Assembly (NCBI GenBank): GCA_019096065.1
Contig: JAGUCH010000002.1
Location: forward strand, 16,752,501 to 16,816,500
DNA: 64,000 bases
Origin: Paracyclopina nana
Taxonomy: Eukaryota > Arthropoda > Copepoda > Cyclopoida > Cyclopettidae
Direction: 5' to 3'
The notes under the pieces are model-generated. The model had not been told where the DNA came from, searched no databases, and saw only the letters and a list, made by a program, of their open reading frames with translations. Every line of letters starts with the position of its first letter. Position 1 is the stretch's first letter. Shown here one piece after another: positions 34,501 through 45,847 of this stretch. A program made the translations under genes and the position numbers.

Positions 34501-35303
34501 TGGCCGAAAATCTTAGATATTTAAAATAAAATAATTTTGGGTAGTTTTCAATCAATCACCCATATCACATATGCATAACACTGGTCAAAATAGTGAAGAG
34601 ATATGCTGAAAAAACAATTATTTTGGTGATGCAGCCGGATGGCATTTTGGTAGCGACAAAATATATTTAAAAATATTTTGAAAATACTTTAATTTTTGAC
34701 GGAGAAAAGATTAACATGGCGGATATTTGCGGAGCTGATGTTTACGGAACGGATTTTAATGGTGCGGATTTTTGCGGATACGGATTTGAACAGTACATTC
34801 AAATGATCGATTTTGAAAATGAAATACCTATGAATGAGCAGTGCTTCATTGATCCACTAATTACGCTGGCGTCTCCTTCCTGCAGGATTCGGTGAAAAGT
34901 GATGAGAAACTTCCACGTGACAATTGGGCTAGAGTGCAATGGAATGTTGTCCTCCACTTTCCGCCAAAAGACAGCAGGTCCCCTGCAAATTTAAGTGAAC
35001 ACAGGTACTCTTTTTTTTCACACTAAATACCTGGTTCGATAGGTGCCCAAGATCAGGGTCCTCACGTGCTTCTCCTTGGGAGGAGCCTCGTCCAAGCTCA
35101 AGGATTTGACCATAGCATAGCTTTGAGATCGCTCAAAGTCCTCTCTTTCCTTCATGAGAGAAAGAAATCAAAGTCATGATTTCTTTTTGATTTTCAAGGG
35201 AGGAGGGTAGTCCTACCTGGTCAAATCCAGTAGCTGCACGGTGGCCAAGGTTGGAGACCATCTGGGTGGCCGCAGGGACCAGGTTGGAGAGCTTCCTGTT
35301 CAT
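31506..35303 (-). CDS. Hip1: HIP1/HIP1R (Sla2) clathrin-actin adaptor
   Basis: Four coding exons: 35303-35217, 35149-35031, 34982-34865 and 33893-31506; 903 residues. The ANTH domain occupies about residues 30-290 (KHVRTLILGTYR, PIVTWKFLITFHRILQ, YGQLVVKYG, GQCRLAALAPCTNDASRLLELT, LPWDTLSGHRSRF, VQIPRLSEDISHFF); it binds phosphoinositides in homologues. A long coiled coil follows. The C-terminal I/LWEQ (THATCH) actin-binding module includes NSC-like LDSCSTLLNAV, FYQRNQKWSQGLISAAKDIGGGA and LVDAADAVV. The protein links clathrin coats to actin in endocytosis. To keep frame with exon 3 (phase 0), the last exon must use the AG at 33895-33894, two bases beyond a more canonical-looking acceptor. 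The ATG at 35303 lies in an exon preceded by an acceptor (ACTTGCAG), so a non-coding first exon is likely upstream. Confidence 0.88.
34212..34800 (+). mobile_element. Foldback element C in HIP1 intron 3
   Basis: Left arm (about 34212-34280) repeats AAAAATCCGCTCGGC-like units. The right arm (about 34698-34800) carries the complements (GCGGATTTTTGCGGATACGG) and ends TTTGAACAGTAC, matching the CTGTTCAAAT terminus of foldback A. The central part is AT-rich. Target duplication not resolved. Confidence 0.6.
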
Positions 35304-35669
35304 CCTGGGAGGCCTGCAAGTCACACAAAGAGGAAAAAGCAACAGTCTGCTCCAACTGACATTTTGTTATGATTCATTTCGCAGACAAAATATTGCTACC
35401 AGATAACACGTGGCGAAAACGGCCAAAATAAAAAAGTAGTGAAATAATCAGCTTTCTCAAAAAATGGTGATGGCAATTCACTTACTTTAATTATGGAGGC
35501 GAGAGTTGGGTTGGTATTGGAGAAAGGCTCCTCGATTTCCAATGATTGACTGTGTGACTCATTGTAATGCCAAGGACAATAGCCTAGATCGCAGCTTATC
35601 TGCGGAATGCAGTTCAGCTAATTGGACTTAATGAAGCTGTCATTGACAAAGAAGTCTACGATTGTTGAC

Positions 35670-36165
35670 GACGGTAAATCTACAAATCCACCCAAACGCA
35701 GTCCACTTGAACACAAATCTGCTTACACGCAGTCCATCATCTGAAAGCAGTCTGAAACCAGACTTTTTTTAAATGAGCACAAATTTGTCTGAGGAACTAG
35801 CTGCTAATTGAGAATGTGTTACGTAATCACTAATCTGCTTAATCGTCTAACTGATTTGACAGTTTAAGGTAATCACTAGAGTGGACAAGCAAGGAGACAC
35901 AGGCTTGCAAAAGTTTTGTTCACCTAAGTTGATTGTTAAGCCAGAGTTTTGGCTTCAATATTTAAATGACAAAAAGTATAGAAGATTAAGCAGATTAGTG
36001 ATTACGTAACACTCTCTCATTGAGTAGTTAGTTCCTCAGACAAATTTGTGCTCATTTTAAAAAGTCTGGTTTCAGACTGCTTTCAGATGATGGACTGCAT
36101 GTCAGCAGATTTGCGTTCAAGTGGATTGCGTTTGGGCGGATTTGCGGTTAAAGCAGTGCACATTC
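35670..36165 (+). mobile_element. Foldback element D upstream of HIP1
   Basis: 496 bp with arms of about 190 bp (35670-35865 against 35975-36165) matching closely, including CAGTCCATCATCTGAAAGCA and GTGTTACGTAATCACTAATC. Outer parts use units such as AAATCCACCC and AAATCTGC. It is flanked by the 8-bp direct repeat TTGTTGAC (35662-35669 and 36166-36173). Confidence 0.75.
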
Positions 36166-36173
36166 TTGTTGAC

Positions 36174-36658
36174 ACATATATAGATATATATATATTGACT
36201 AGACAACGATGTTACAATAATTTAAGAAATCGGCTTCCATGAATGTAAAGATGTCGAGTCTTTTGTTGCATGGTCGAAATAGTGTATAATAGTAGATGAT
36301 CTTGTCCGCCGAGACACCGAAGGAAGGGCTTCTTTTTTGGCATCCTCCTCCTCCTCCTCCTTTTTCGAATAGGAGAGGTGGTGGCCTTTCTATGTATGTA
36401 TATAGGGATTGTCGTTAGTGAACAATGCTTCCTAACAGAAGAAAATCCTCTTCTTCTTCGTTGTCGTGCTTCGTAGTTGTGCTGGAATAAACATGTGTGC
36501 GAATAATGACTGACAACGAATGCACAAATGCACTTTGTAGTAGTATACGACGATGGCCCAAGCTTCATCATCGGCGGCGGCAGAATCGGATTTCTTTCTT
36601 CTCCTCTTCTTCAGCAGTCGAGTCCTAATATAATAAGAGTTGCCAGCAGTTTTGGCAC
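36174..36658. other. Intergenic, simple-sequence rich
   Basis: Contains short TATA and TCC/TTC simple repeats (around 36176-36195 and 36340-36365). No gene seen. Confidence 0.4.
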
Positions 36659-37412
36659 AGAAATGGATGATGATGTCTCTGGTAGTCGTACAAGTAGAGA
36701 GGAGCTCACTCTTTGAAAGCAGCGGCCTTTTGGCGGAGGTCGGGCTGGCGAGCAGTTCAATCGATCACAGTGGAGGCCGCGGAGGAGGAGGCCGAGCTCC
36801 GCGACAAGGAGAGCCGGCCGTTGACCACGACCTTCTTCTGCCTCAACCACTTGGCACCCAACAAGCCACTGTGGTGGTGGTTGTGGTTGTTGCAGACGCA
36901 GCCCAACTCCGAATCTCAATTGGCACTCGTGTGGGTGGACATCGTCAACGACAAGATGTTTGAGGATGTGGAGGACACTGCCGTAATGTCGGTGCCGTAA
37001 ATCTTGCCGGCCTTCTTCGCAATGGTGGAGAGCAGCTCGAGCGAACGGAATTGGATGATGAGGATGAAAGCGGATGACTCTGGTGGCGGCGGCCTTTTGG
37101 CGGAGGTCGGGCTGGGGAGTAGTTCAATCGATCACAGTGGAGGCCGCGGAGGAGGAGGCCGAGCTCCGCGACAAGGAGCGCCGGCCGTTGACCACGACCT
37201 TCTTCAGCCTCGACCACTTGGCACCCAACAAGCCGCGGTGGTGGTTGTGGTGGTCGTTGCTGCCACAGCCCGACTCCGAATCTCAATTGGCACTCGTGTG
37301 GGTGGACGTCGTCGACGACAAGGTGTTTGAGGACGTGGAGGACACAGCCGTGTTGTCGGTGCCGTAAATCTTGCCGGCCTTCTTCGCGATGGTGGAGAGC
37401 AGCTCGAGCGAA
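36659..37412 (-). repeat. Tandem duplication of the GRK2 3' end
   Basis: Two units, about 36659-37045 and 37046-37412. The second is the true end of the gene. The first repeats the last roughly 45 codons and the 3' UTR. Its reading frame is still open and ends at the same stop ([19 protein letters not shown], then THTSAN and stop), with a few substitutions. Confidence 0.85.
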
Positions 37413-40400
37413 CACTTGTGGGCGGAGCGGAGCGAGCTGCTCCACTCCTTCAGCCCGATCTCGTCGTTGTAGGTGAGCACGATCTTGCCGTCGTGCCGCG
37501 TGCGCAGGATGATGCATTGCTCGTTCTTCACCTGCACCAGGTCCGTGGTGATCTCCTCGATCTGCTCCATGAACGTCAGCTCGGGTTTATTGTTCTCGGA
37601 ATGCAGCTCCAGCCGGTTGGGGTAGAGCTTGGCGTAGCGCAGCTGCCAGTTGGTGCCAAAGGGGCCGCCCTGCTTCTTCAGGAAGCCGTGCAGGATGCAG
37701 TCCGAGTCCTTCTCGTCGGCCGCCGTCCCGAACTTCTTCTGCTTCGCGCGCTTCTTGCCCTCGACCTTGTCGTAGTCGTGGTTGATCGTGTCGAACACAG
37801 TGTCCGCCACCTCGGCCTGCCACCGCTCCGAGATCACCAGCGGGAAGTTCTTGTACAACTCTTGGTCAGCGTCCGTCAGCTTGATGCCTACAAGTAAAAA
37901 ATAAGTCATGTGTATAAGCCAGCGGAGGGACAAACTTTGTCGATAGATGGCGCTTTTCGAGCAAGTACTTTGGGAAAAACTGCCAAGTGCGAACTTGTCA
38001 TGCGATTAGTAAAGGCAATTTGATTTGCTGATCCGTGGGGACAGGCATGGAAAATTTGGTTTCAACAATCAGAAGCTTGAAAATTTGTGTGAAACGCTTG
38101 ACGTCTCATGACTTGAAAGGGTGACAATTCGTGCAAAGATTTTGTCATATAACTGAAGTTTTTGCAACTAGAATTCTAAAAGCCAAGCAATTGCCAATTT
38201 TTGATCATCTATGTAGCGCAGCCATATCAAATGTGCTCGCTCAAGTTGCCGGGCTAGATGGCGCTGCAAATCTTGCGACTTTACGCCTTTCGCTTATAAT
38301 TTGAACAAGACATGAGATGTTATGCCAAAAACAACTTAAACAGCTTTCCAACGTTGATCATAGATCATCTTAGGAGGAAAGCCTAAATTTAGTAGCATTT
38401 GTCTGCCGGCTCAATTTTCAGTTTTCGCTAAGGGTTTTCTTTGCTAAGGCCAAAATGTTCATGATATCACATTAACCTGAAGGGTATAGTGATGGAACGA
38501 GCCGGAAATTTTCAGCTTGATCAAGCTTCAAGCTTTTAGAAATGTGTTCGAGCGATCCCAAGCTTTTGAAAATAATTATCAAGCTTTTTCAAGCTCAAAA
38601 TTTCACATTTCAAGCTTTTTTCAAGCTTTTCACTTTTTAAGTATTTTAACATAAAAATGGTGATTAGTCACCAGATTTGACAAAATTACCCCAAAAGCGC
38701 AAAAAATGACAGAAAAAGCTTTAACTTAGATTTTAAGTACTTCACTCCCTAAAGTAATTGTTAATTTTAAAATCAGCCCATATTTGTTATGATTAAAAAT
38801 GGATAAAGTTTTGAAATTTGGTTTCAAGCTTTTTCAAGTTTTGCATATTTTGGGTTTCAAGCTTTTTCAAAATTTGGTTCGAGCGATCCCAAGCTTTTTG
38901 CTTATGTAGCTCAAGCAGGGTTTTAGCTTCAAGCTTTCAAGCAAGCTGAAACTCGTTCCATCACTAGAAGGGTAGCCTAACCCAGACAACGAAAAATGAG
39001 AACATTTTCTGAGCTGAGAGATAGTGTTCCAAGGGTTCATTTAGAAGTAAGTTTAAAATTCTCATAAATTAAAAGTTTCATGACACCCTCTAATGATATT
39101 CTAAGGGTTGTTTATAGCTATGACTATCTATAAATGTCCCCAGTATAGCTTTCTTCAGTTCATTGGCAAGTCTCTAAAACGCTCAGGAAGGGAGATACGA
39201 AAGCTTGTGATCACAGAAGGGTTGACTTGACTGCAAGCTATTTTTTGCTAGGCTGTACCTTCTTTCCTGTTAACTCTAGCTTTGCTTGTGAAGCAATAAA
39301 AGTAGGATCTACTTGTCTTGGAGGGGGTCAATTTTACTAACATAGAGAGAAAAGGTAGCTTAATCTGAGCTACACGCTTTTTAAAAAAAATTCTGTTGTC
39401 GAAAGCGCAAGGCCATCAAATGAACCCGTGGGAAATAGGCTTTCAGAAAATAAAGCACTTTTTTGGCGGGCAATTTTGTCTGGGTTAGGCTAAAGTTGTT
39501 TGAGCAAACCTATAGCCATATTTTGTATCTTCATAACTTATAAAGGTCCAGATTTTGCCCACCAAAGTTTATAAGAAACAAAATTGTGAAATAGTTTTCT
39601 AATAATGTAAAGATCATAACTTTTGGCTTCTTTTGACTTTCAGTGGTCTCATGACTCAATATGTAAGCATCAACTCAAATTCTAACGAGCATTGCATCAT
39701 TATGTAAATCAGCTAAAAATAGATCCTATGTTTTTAGTCGACGCCGCTAGATGGAGCATCAATTTGTTTTGAATGAGCTTGCGTACGAGACCAAACGATT
39801 CTCGCCATTTGACCGCCAAAAATGCCAAAAAGCCTCAATAGCAAAAACATCCACATCTGGTATTTTTCATTTTTCGTCCCAACTCAGATATCTTCATATT
39901 GGTTGAATTAGGACTCACCCTTGGTGTCTTCCTCGTCAAAGGAGCCAATATCGAAGGCGTCGGCTGCGTTGACTTCTCCTCGGGGAGGAATCAAGGGCGG
40001 AGGGTACTTTTGCTGGTAGACTATGCTCCAATCGACTCCGTTGAAGAAGGGATGCTCTTTCAGCTCATCAGAACCGCTACCTCGGCAACCGACTCGCTTG
40101 TCAACGTCTCTCTGGAAGAAGAAGCAAATCAAATAAGTGTCACACACCACAAAATAAGCACCCATTTTTCTTCGGAAATTCAATATTCAATACAGCCCAT
40201 ACATAATGACGACGTTTTGAGGGGAGAGGAGGCTTTTCAGCAGCAACAAGGAATTGCCTTTCTCACAAGTATAAAGTTCAATGAAAGCCTCCCACAACTC
40301 CACACCACTTAACAAAGTGACAAAAGTGGATCATCCTTCTGTCAGATCTTCTTTTGAGTCTTTTTTGCTGCTTGTAACAACAACAGCTTTTGCTTTACTT

Positions 40401-43400
40401 ATAGACAGGGGAAAAAATCTGATGAAGTTATTGCACAGCCAAATTAAGTTGGCCTGGAAATGGAGAGTTTTAAAGGCTATTCTCATTTGGCTATTCAATA
40501 TGGAAGGCTTCTAGTGAAATTGATGAGGCTTCGTCGAGCCCAATTAACAGGTGAGAGAAAGAGAGAAGGAGAAAGAGGCCATTCACTTAATATTGATTAG
40601 AGCAACATTTAGCCTCGTATATAGCAGGCAAAGACAGGTTGCAGCAGTGTGGCTAAACGATACCATTGCTGCTGCCTTTCCCATACGGAATCCTGTGGAG
40701 AAAGGGATTTCGATCGTGGCATGTAGCCACGCACAACAACAAAAGAGTCCTATCAAGGACAGCTTGGAAAATAGCAGAAGAAAGACTTTCCTCAGTGAGA
40801 ACCACCATCATCCACACCAGATATTTGTAATGCTTTTCCAAAAAATGCCATATTATGCCAAAAGCAAAAAATCGACATGATCCCAAAACTGGAAATAAAT
40901 TCCCCTGGTGATATTTTTTCCCGGGAAAACAATTTCCCTGGTTAATTTTATTCCCATTATTGCTGTTACCGGCATAGAAATAAACTAAGAACTACTTGGA
41001 AATTGAAACCTAACCAGGGATGTTCGGTTTCCGGTAGAGATAAGCTGAGTAAAGCAAAGTATCTGCGTTTTAACATGAACAAGTGAAAGCTAGGCTTGGA
41101 GGAGTAGGCTATATTTGTGGCATAAAATACGTTATTCCAAGATGATCTATAGTAATAAGGTGAGTTCTTGTCGCTGCTGTACTATAGCACACAGTCTGAC
41201 TGAGCTGTGGTAGGCTTCAAGACAAAATTTAAATATAATTCTGTGGATTTCACTTCCAAAAATTTCCATAACCTGCCTTAAATTATCAAAAAGTGCCCAA
41301 ATTGCATACTTTTTTAAAAAATACAGAACTTATCTAGGAGCTCTTTTGAAGACGCGTGAGATTAGCCCGCTTGCTTCCATGACTGACACATCACTTAAGC
41401 TCACGCGCTATGTAGTAAGAACTACTAGCGCCACCTAGGCTAAGACAAACAGATTTGGTGATTTTAGCATGCAAAACTTGCGTCAAGAACTCACTTACGA
41501 GACCCCCCTGCGTTATTCAATTTTATGCGCGAGAGCCGATAGCTGACATGGCTGAATCATTCATTCGAAACCTAGCTGAAACATCCGTCAATGGATGCAG
41601 TAGTTTCCAAGATTCATAATTTGCTCTATCTTGGATGACAGCTCGTCAGAAGACTATCATTGTTGCCCCTGGCAAAGCAATTTCCACGAGGACAATATCT
41701 AACCCCATTTATATATTGGTCGTAATTCTCAAAATCATTTTGAATCGTGCTCAATAAGCCAAAGGCAAAAAGTTGCTAGATTAGCAGCGCCATCTAACCC
41801 GGCAACTTGAGCAAGTACGTTTGACATGGCTGCGCTACATAGATGATCAAAAATTGGCCATTATTTGGCATTTGGAGCACTTGCGCCAAAAACTTGATTG
41901 AATTGACACAATCTACATATAAAATGGCACCCTCACAAGCCATTGATACAAATTTTCAAGCTTTTCATTGTTGAAGCCTAATTTTTCCAACCAGGCTCCG
42001 CTGATCAGCCTATCAAATTTCAAATCGTAATCACGTGACAAGTTTCGTTCGTAAAAGTTCCTACCAAACTACTTGCTCAAAAAGCGCCATCTATCGAAAA
42101 AGTTTGCCCCTCCACTGCCTCATGGGGCCGAGGCACACATTCTAATTTTCTACAAAGAATCCCCGAATTATCCACTTGACAACTTCATTGAAGCTGTCAT
42201 CATAAATATAAATGTCTCTTGAGCCACGAAAACTACAGCTAATTTGCTGGGAATAAGATGAAAAGCTATTGTCATTTATCGTACACTGCCTACATCATTA
42301 GGAGAGATGTCATCATAAGGCATCAAACCCAGGAGGGGAAGAAGTTTCCGTGGTAGCCAGCATCTAAAGTTTGAAGACATACCTGAAGGAGTCCTTCCAG
42401 CAGGGTTCTGAGTGCCGTCGAAAAGGTGTCGGGAAGCTCCACGTTCATGGTGAGAGTCATCCTGTCAATCTCGTGTTTGTCCTTGGTTTTGTGCTGGCGG
42501 AAGGGGCTGTGGCCCTTGAGGAGTTTGTAAAGCATGCAGCCAAAGCTGAACCAGTCCGCCGAGGAGTCGTAAGCGGTGCCCTTGGAGAGGACCTCGGGCG
42601 CCATGTAGCCGTGTGTGCCGACCGAGGCGTGCGGCTTCTTCTTGCTGAAGTCGCATGCGAGCCCGAGGTCCGATATTCGGACGTGGCCGTGCTCGTCGAG
42701 GAGAATGTTGGCGGGCTTGAGATCACGGTAGACGATGAATCTGCGGTGCATGTGCTCTAGTCCGAGGATGACCTCGGCGGCGTAGAACTTCATCTCGTTC
42801 TCGTTGAAGACGCCATGCTGCGACAAGTGGTAGTGGAGGTCGCCGCCGTTCATGAGGTCGAGGATGAAGCAGAGCTTGTCGGGCGTGTGAAAGGCATAGG
42901 TCATGCAGACGATGAAGGGGCAGTCTTGGCCGGTGCTCACGAGGCTGAGCATGATGCGCTCGTTGAGCGCCAGCGTCTCGCCCTGCTTCATCTTGATCCG
43001 CTTCTTGTCCAAGCACTTCATGGCGTACATCTTGCCGGTGTCGGCCTTTCGACATCCGTAGACCTCGCCGAAGCCTCCCCGGCCGATGATTCGGTGGACC
43101 GAGAAGTCGTTCATGCTCAGCTGGATGTTAAGCTCCAGGTTCTTCCATTGACAGAAGCGCGTGAACTTCTCCGACTCGACAAACCTCTGGAAGCTGTTCT
43201 CGCGCAGGTAGGTGAAGATCTCCTCGATGTAGGGGTCGAAGAGGGTGGGCGGGACGTCCTGCTTGGCCAGCAGCTTCTGGACGTGCTCCGCCGAGCCCTT
43301 CGAGTAGAGGCCCGAGTTGGAGAGGAGCTCGCGCATGATGAAGGTGTCGTAGATCTCGCGGGCCTTCTTCATCCGCTCCTCCAGCGAGTCGAGCTTCTCG

Positions 43401-43675
43401 TACTTCTTGATGTCCTCGTAGAACTTGAACTGCGGCAGCGGCTCGGTGAGCACGTTCTGGCAAAAGTCCTTGAAGAGGAGGTAGCCGAGGCGCTGGTTGA
43501 AGATCTTGTCAAAGCTGATCTCGCCCATCTTCTCGAGGTACTTGACCATCACGCTCCGCACGCTGGGGTCGGGCAGCAGGATCTTCTTGCTGGCCCTCGC
43601 GGCCGGCGTGCACTTGGACTTCTCCATGGCCATCAGGTAGGAGACGTCGGCCAGGACGGCCTCGAGGTCGGCCAT
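37283..43675 (-). CDS. GRK2: G protein-coupled receptor kinase, GRK2/3 (beta-ARK) type
   Basis: Three coding exons: 43675-42383, 40111-39919 and 37887-37283 (phases 0 and 1 match); 696 residues (human GRK2 689). The start [20 protein letters not shown] is characteristic. The RGS-homology domain is at residues about 54-175. The kinase domain (about 190-450) has the glycine loop [12 protein letters not shown], lysine in [12 protein letters not shown], catalytic [13 protein letters not shown], the GRK2-typical DLG, and [11 protein letters not shown]. The AGC tail carries [20 protein letters not shown]. The PH domain (about 560-655) includes [14 protein letters not shown] and [11 protein letters not shown] and binds G-beta-gamma and PIP2 in homologues. 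It phosphorylates activated GPCRs at the membrane and starts arrestin-mediated desensitisation. Introns 1 and 2 (2.3 and 2.0 kb) are filled with MITEs, two of them in opposite orientation around exon 2. The 3' end is tandemly duplicated. Confidence 0.95.
37917..38294 (+). mobile_element. TA-MITE copy 5, in GRK2 intron 2
   Basis: Starts AGCCAGCGGAGGGACAAAC after TA and ends CGCCTTTCGCT before TA. Words GATAGATGGCGCTTTT and GGCTAGATGGCGCTGCA lie near the ends. Its edge is only about 29 bp from the exon 3 acceptor, so it may supply the branch-point region. Confidence 0.83.
38487..38966 (+). mobile_element. hAT-type MITE, copy 2 (480 bp), in GRK2 intron 2
   Basis: Same 15-bp inverted ends as 1252-1733 and very similar inside. 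Flanked by the exact 8-bp duplication GAAGGGTA (38479-38486 and 38967-38974). Confidence 0.88.
39744..39875 (+). repeat. Single roughly 200-bp-family unit in GRK2 intron 2
   Basis: Begins CCGCTAGATGGAGCATC and continues with ATTTGTTTTG, TTCTCGCCATTTG, AAAAATGCCAAAAAGC and a CACATCTGG block, ending near exon 2. Confidence 0.65.
41757..42120 (-). mobile_element. TA-MITE copy 6, in GRK2 intron 1
   Basis: Inverted relative to copy 5. Starts AGCCAAAGGC after TA and ends GCCCCTCCACTGCCT; the right-hand TA has mutated to CA. Contains CAGCGCCATCTAACCC and AAGCGCCATCTATCG. Confidence 0.8.
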
Positions 43676-45847
43676 TGTGTTTCGTGGCTAGGGCGGCGAT
43701 GCAATTTCACACCATTTCACATTCGCTCCTCGTCCTCTCGCCTGGGTCACGGTGTCGCTGCTGCTGCTGCTGCTGCTACTGGAAGTAGAAGAAGACGACG
43801 ACGACGACGACGTCGACGGCTATGATGATGATGATGATGATCTTTCTCCCACTTTAAGACTTCATTCTTCGGCGGCGGCGCGCGATCAGCTGCGCGGAAA
43901 TCAAAACAAAGTTTGACGGAAAAACGCCACTTTGTTGTTGTCGGGAAAAGTCGCGTGATCGAGTCACACTGACTCGCATCTTTCTATCTGCTCTGCGCAC
44001 GGCGGCCCAGCCCTACTCCCAAGATTGTGGCCGAGCTCAGCGGAGACGGGCCGTGTCAGCCCGAGGGCCAGCCCGTAGAAAGGCCACGACGACGACGACT
44101 ACGCTAGGCCCAGAGGCCGACACGGACGGCTCCGTAGTAGCTGGCTCACCACTTGCTCGGAGGGGACCTTTCAAGATGCGCATCTCATGGCCTCGGCGAC
44201 TAGTTGTAGCTCCGCGGGAGGAAAGTAGCAAGCGCTGCTGAACTTTGCTCTTCTTCTCTGATTTTGCTGTAGCGTATTGAATGTCCTTATCGAATATCTT
44301 CATCGTGCGTTTTATTTTCTGTTGTTGTGTGTCACTGCAGAAATTACAATAAATCTGATCAAGGGTTGTTGAATAATCATCTGCTGCTTCTCCTTCTTTT
44401 TGTCCGTCTATTCCCGATCGACGCACCGTGGTCTTCTTCACCTTCTTTCATTGGCGTATGCATGGGAAAAGTTGAATTGTGTTTCTTCAGTATAATGACG
44501 TGGTTTCTTAGTACGAATAATCATCAGTGAGTATGTCCACTATTCGATGAATCTTGCAGTAATTGACATTCAGCATATGATGCGCGTAATGCTTTCTTCA
44601 AATTGTACAATACATTGTTGGTTTGCCACCGATCACTGACAATATACAGTAACGACAATCAGGGGGAGGGCAGTAGTATGGGCAGGGAATATTCTGATTG
44701 ATGATGGCTTCTCTTTAAAATATGTGTCTTCTTCAATTACTAGGATATAGTAGTAGTATGTGTAAATTCGCGCGTTTTCCCGACACACACACACCCACGA
44801 AAAATAATGGTGCAAAACTCTTCTTCTCGAGACGACGGCGACGACGGGGGATATCGAGGGAGCTGTCATTTACTACACATGAACGCAACAACATCATCTC
44901 GACGAAGTAGCAGCAGCAGCAGTTGTCCTGCTAATTTCAGCCAATTAAGTGAAGGAGGGTCGAGGCTTTTCTATAAGGCAGAAGAAGAAGGATTATTAGA
45001 TTGCTCTCATTCATGCATCCTCCTCTTCCATTCACAAGTGTCGTCAGAGAGTTAGCAGCAGATGATGCAGAGCACAGAATATAGATATAGCAAGGTTGTA
45101 GTTCCGCAAGAACAACAGCATAACAGTATAATCTTCAGTTGCAGGCGTGGTATATACGCGACTACAGTAGTTTACATCTGAATGAAAAATCCTGCACGAA
45201 AGAACAGTATTGATCACATCCAGCGTTGCCTTTCAAAATACATCGCCTAGTAGTATTATATAGTATCATCTCGTCATAGCTCAAGTTTGCAGTTGAGGCG
45301 GGGAGAATCATTTTGGCGTCGTTGCCATATGCTATCTATCGCCAAAAGTTAGCATGAGCAATTGCGGCTAAAAAAGTTCACATTTTTGCCTCCGGGATTG
45401 GATTGGGTCACAAACAAGCCTGTACAATGCAACAGAATGTATGCGCTTGGATGTACGGTAGGGTCAAATATAAAGTAGAATATGACACGGTTGTATCAGC
45501 GTGTGTGCGAGCGACGTAGTCAAACCAACAAGAAGGAGCAATCAATCATTTCAGGAAAACAAACGAAGAAGAAAAGTGCACAAATCATCTAAGCTTCGGA
45601 GTGTCGGACGAAGGCCAACGATGATGATAGCACGCACGCACGCACGGGGCGGGGAGGGCGGGGCCGCAGTAACACTATCAAAGGGCAATCAGGAAAAAGG
45701 CTCTTGCTTGCATCAACCACAGACAGACAGACATCATGTATACTCTGAGTGGCATGAAGAAGAAGGGGAGTGCAGCAGCAGCAGTAGAAGAAATTCATTC
45801 AATCTCGCGAAGGCCGTCATCGTCAAGGTCGGAGTCCTCCTCCCAAT
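43676..45847. other. Intergenic: GRK2 5' flank and SECp43 3' flank
   Basis: Near GRK2 it is GC-rich with (CTG), (CGA) and (GAT) trinucleotide runs at about 43755-43840. Farther out there are scattered CAG/TAG and CACG runs. No exon recognised. Confidence 0.45.

Noticed and set aside
42815-43825. A 336-codon plus-strand frame opposite GRK2
   Set aside because: Antisense shadow of the GC-rich kinase exon; no domain of its own.
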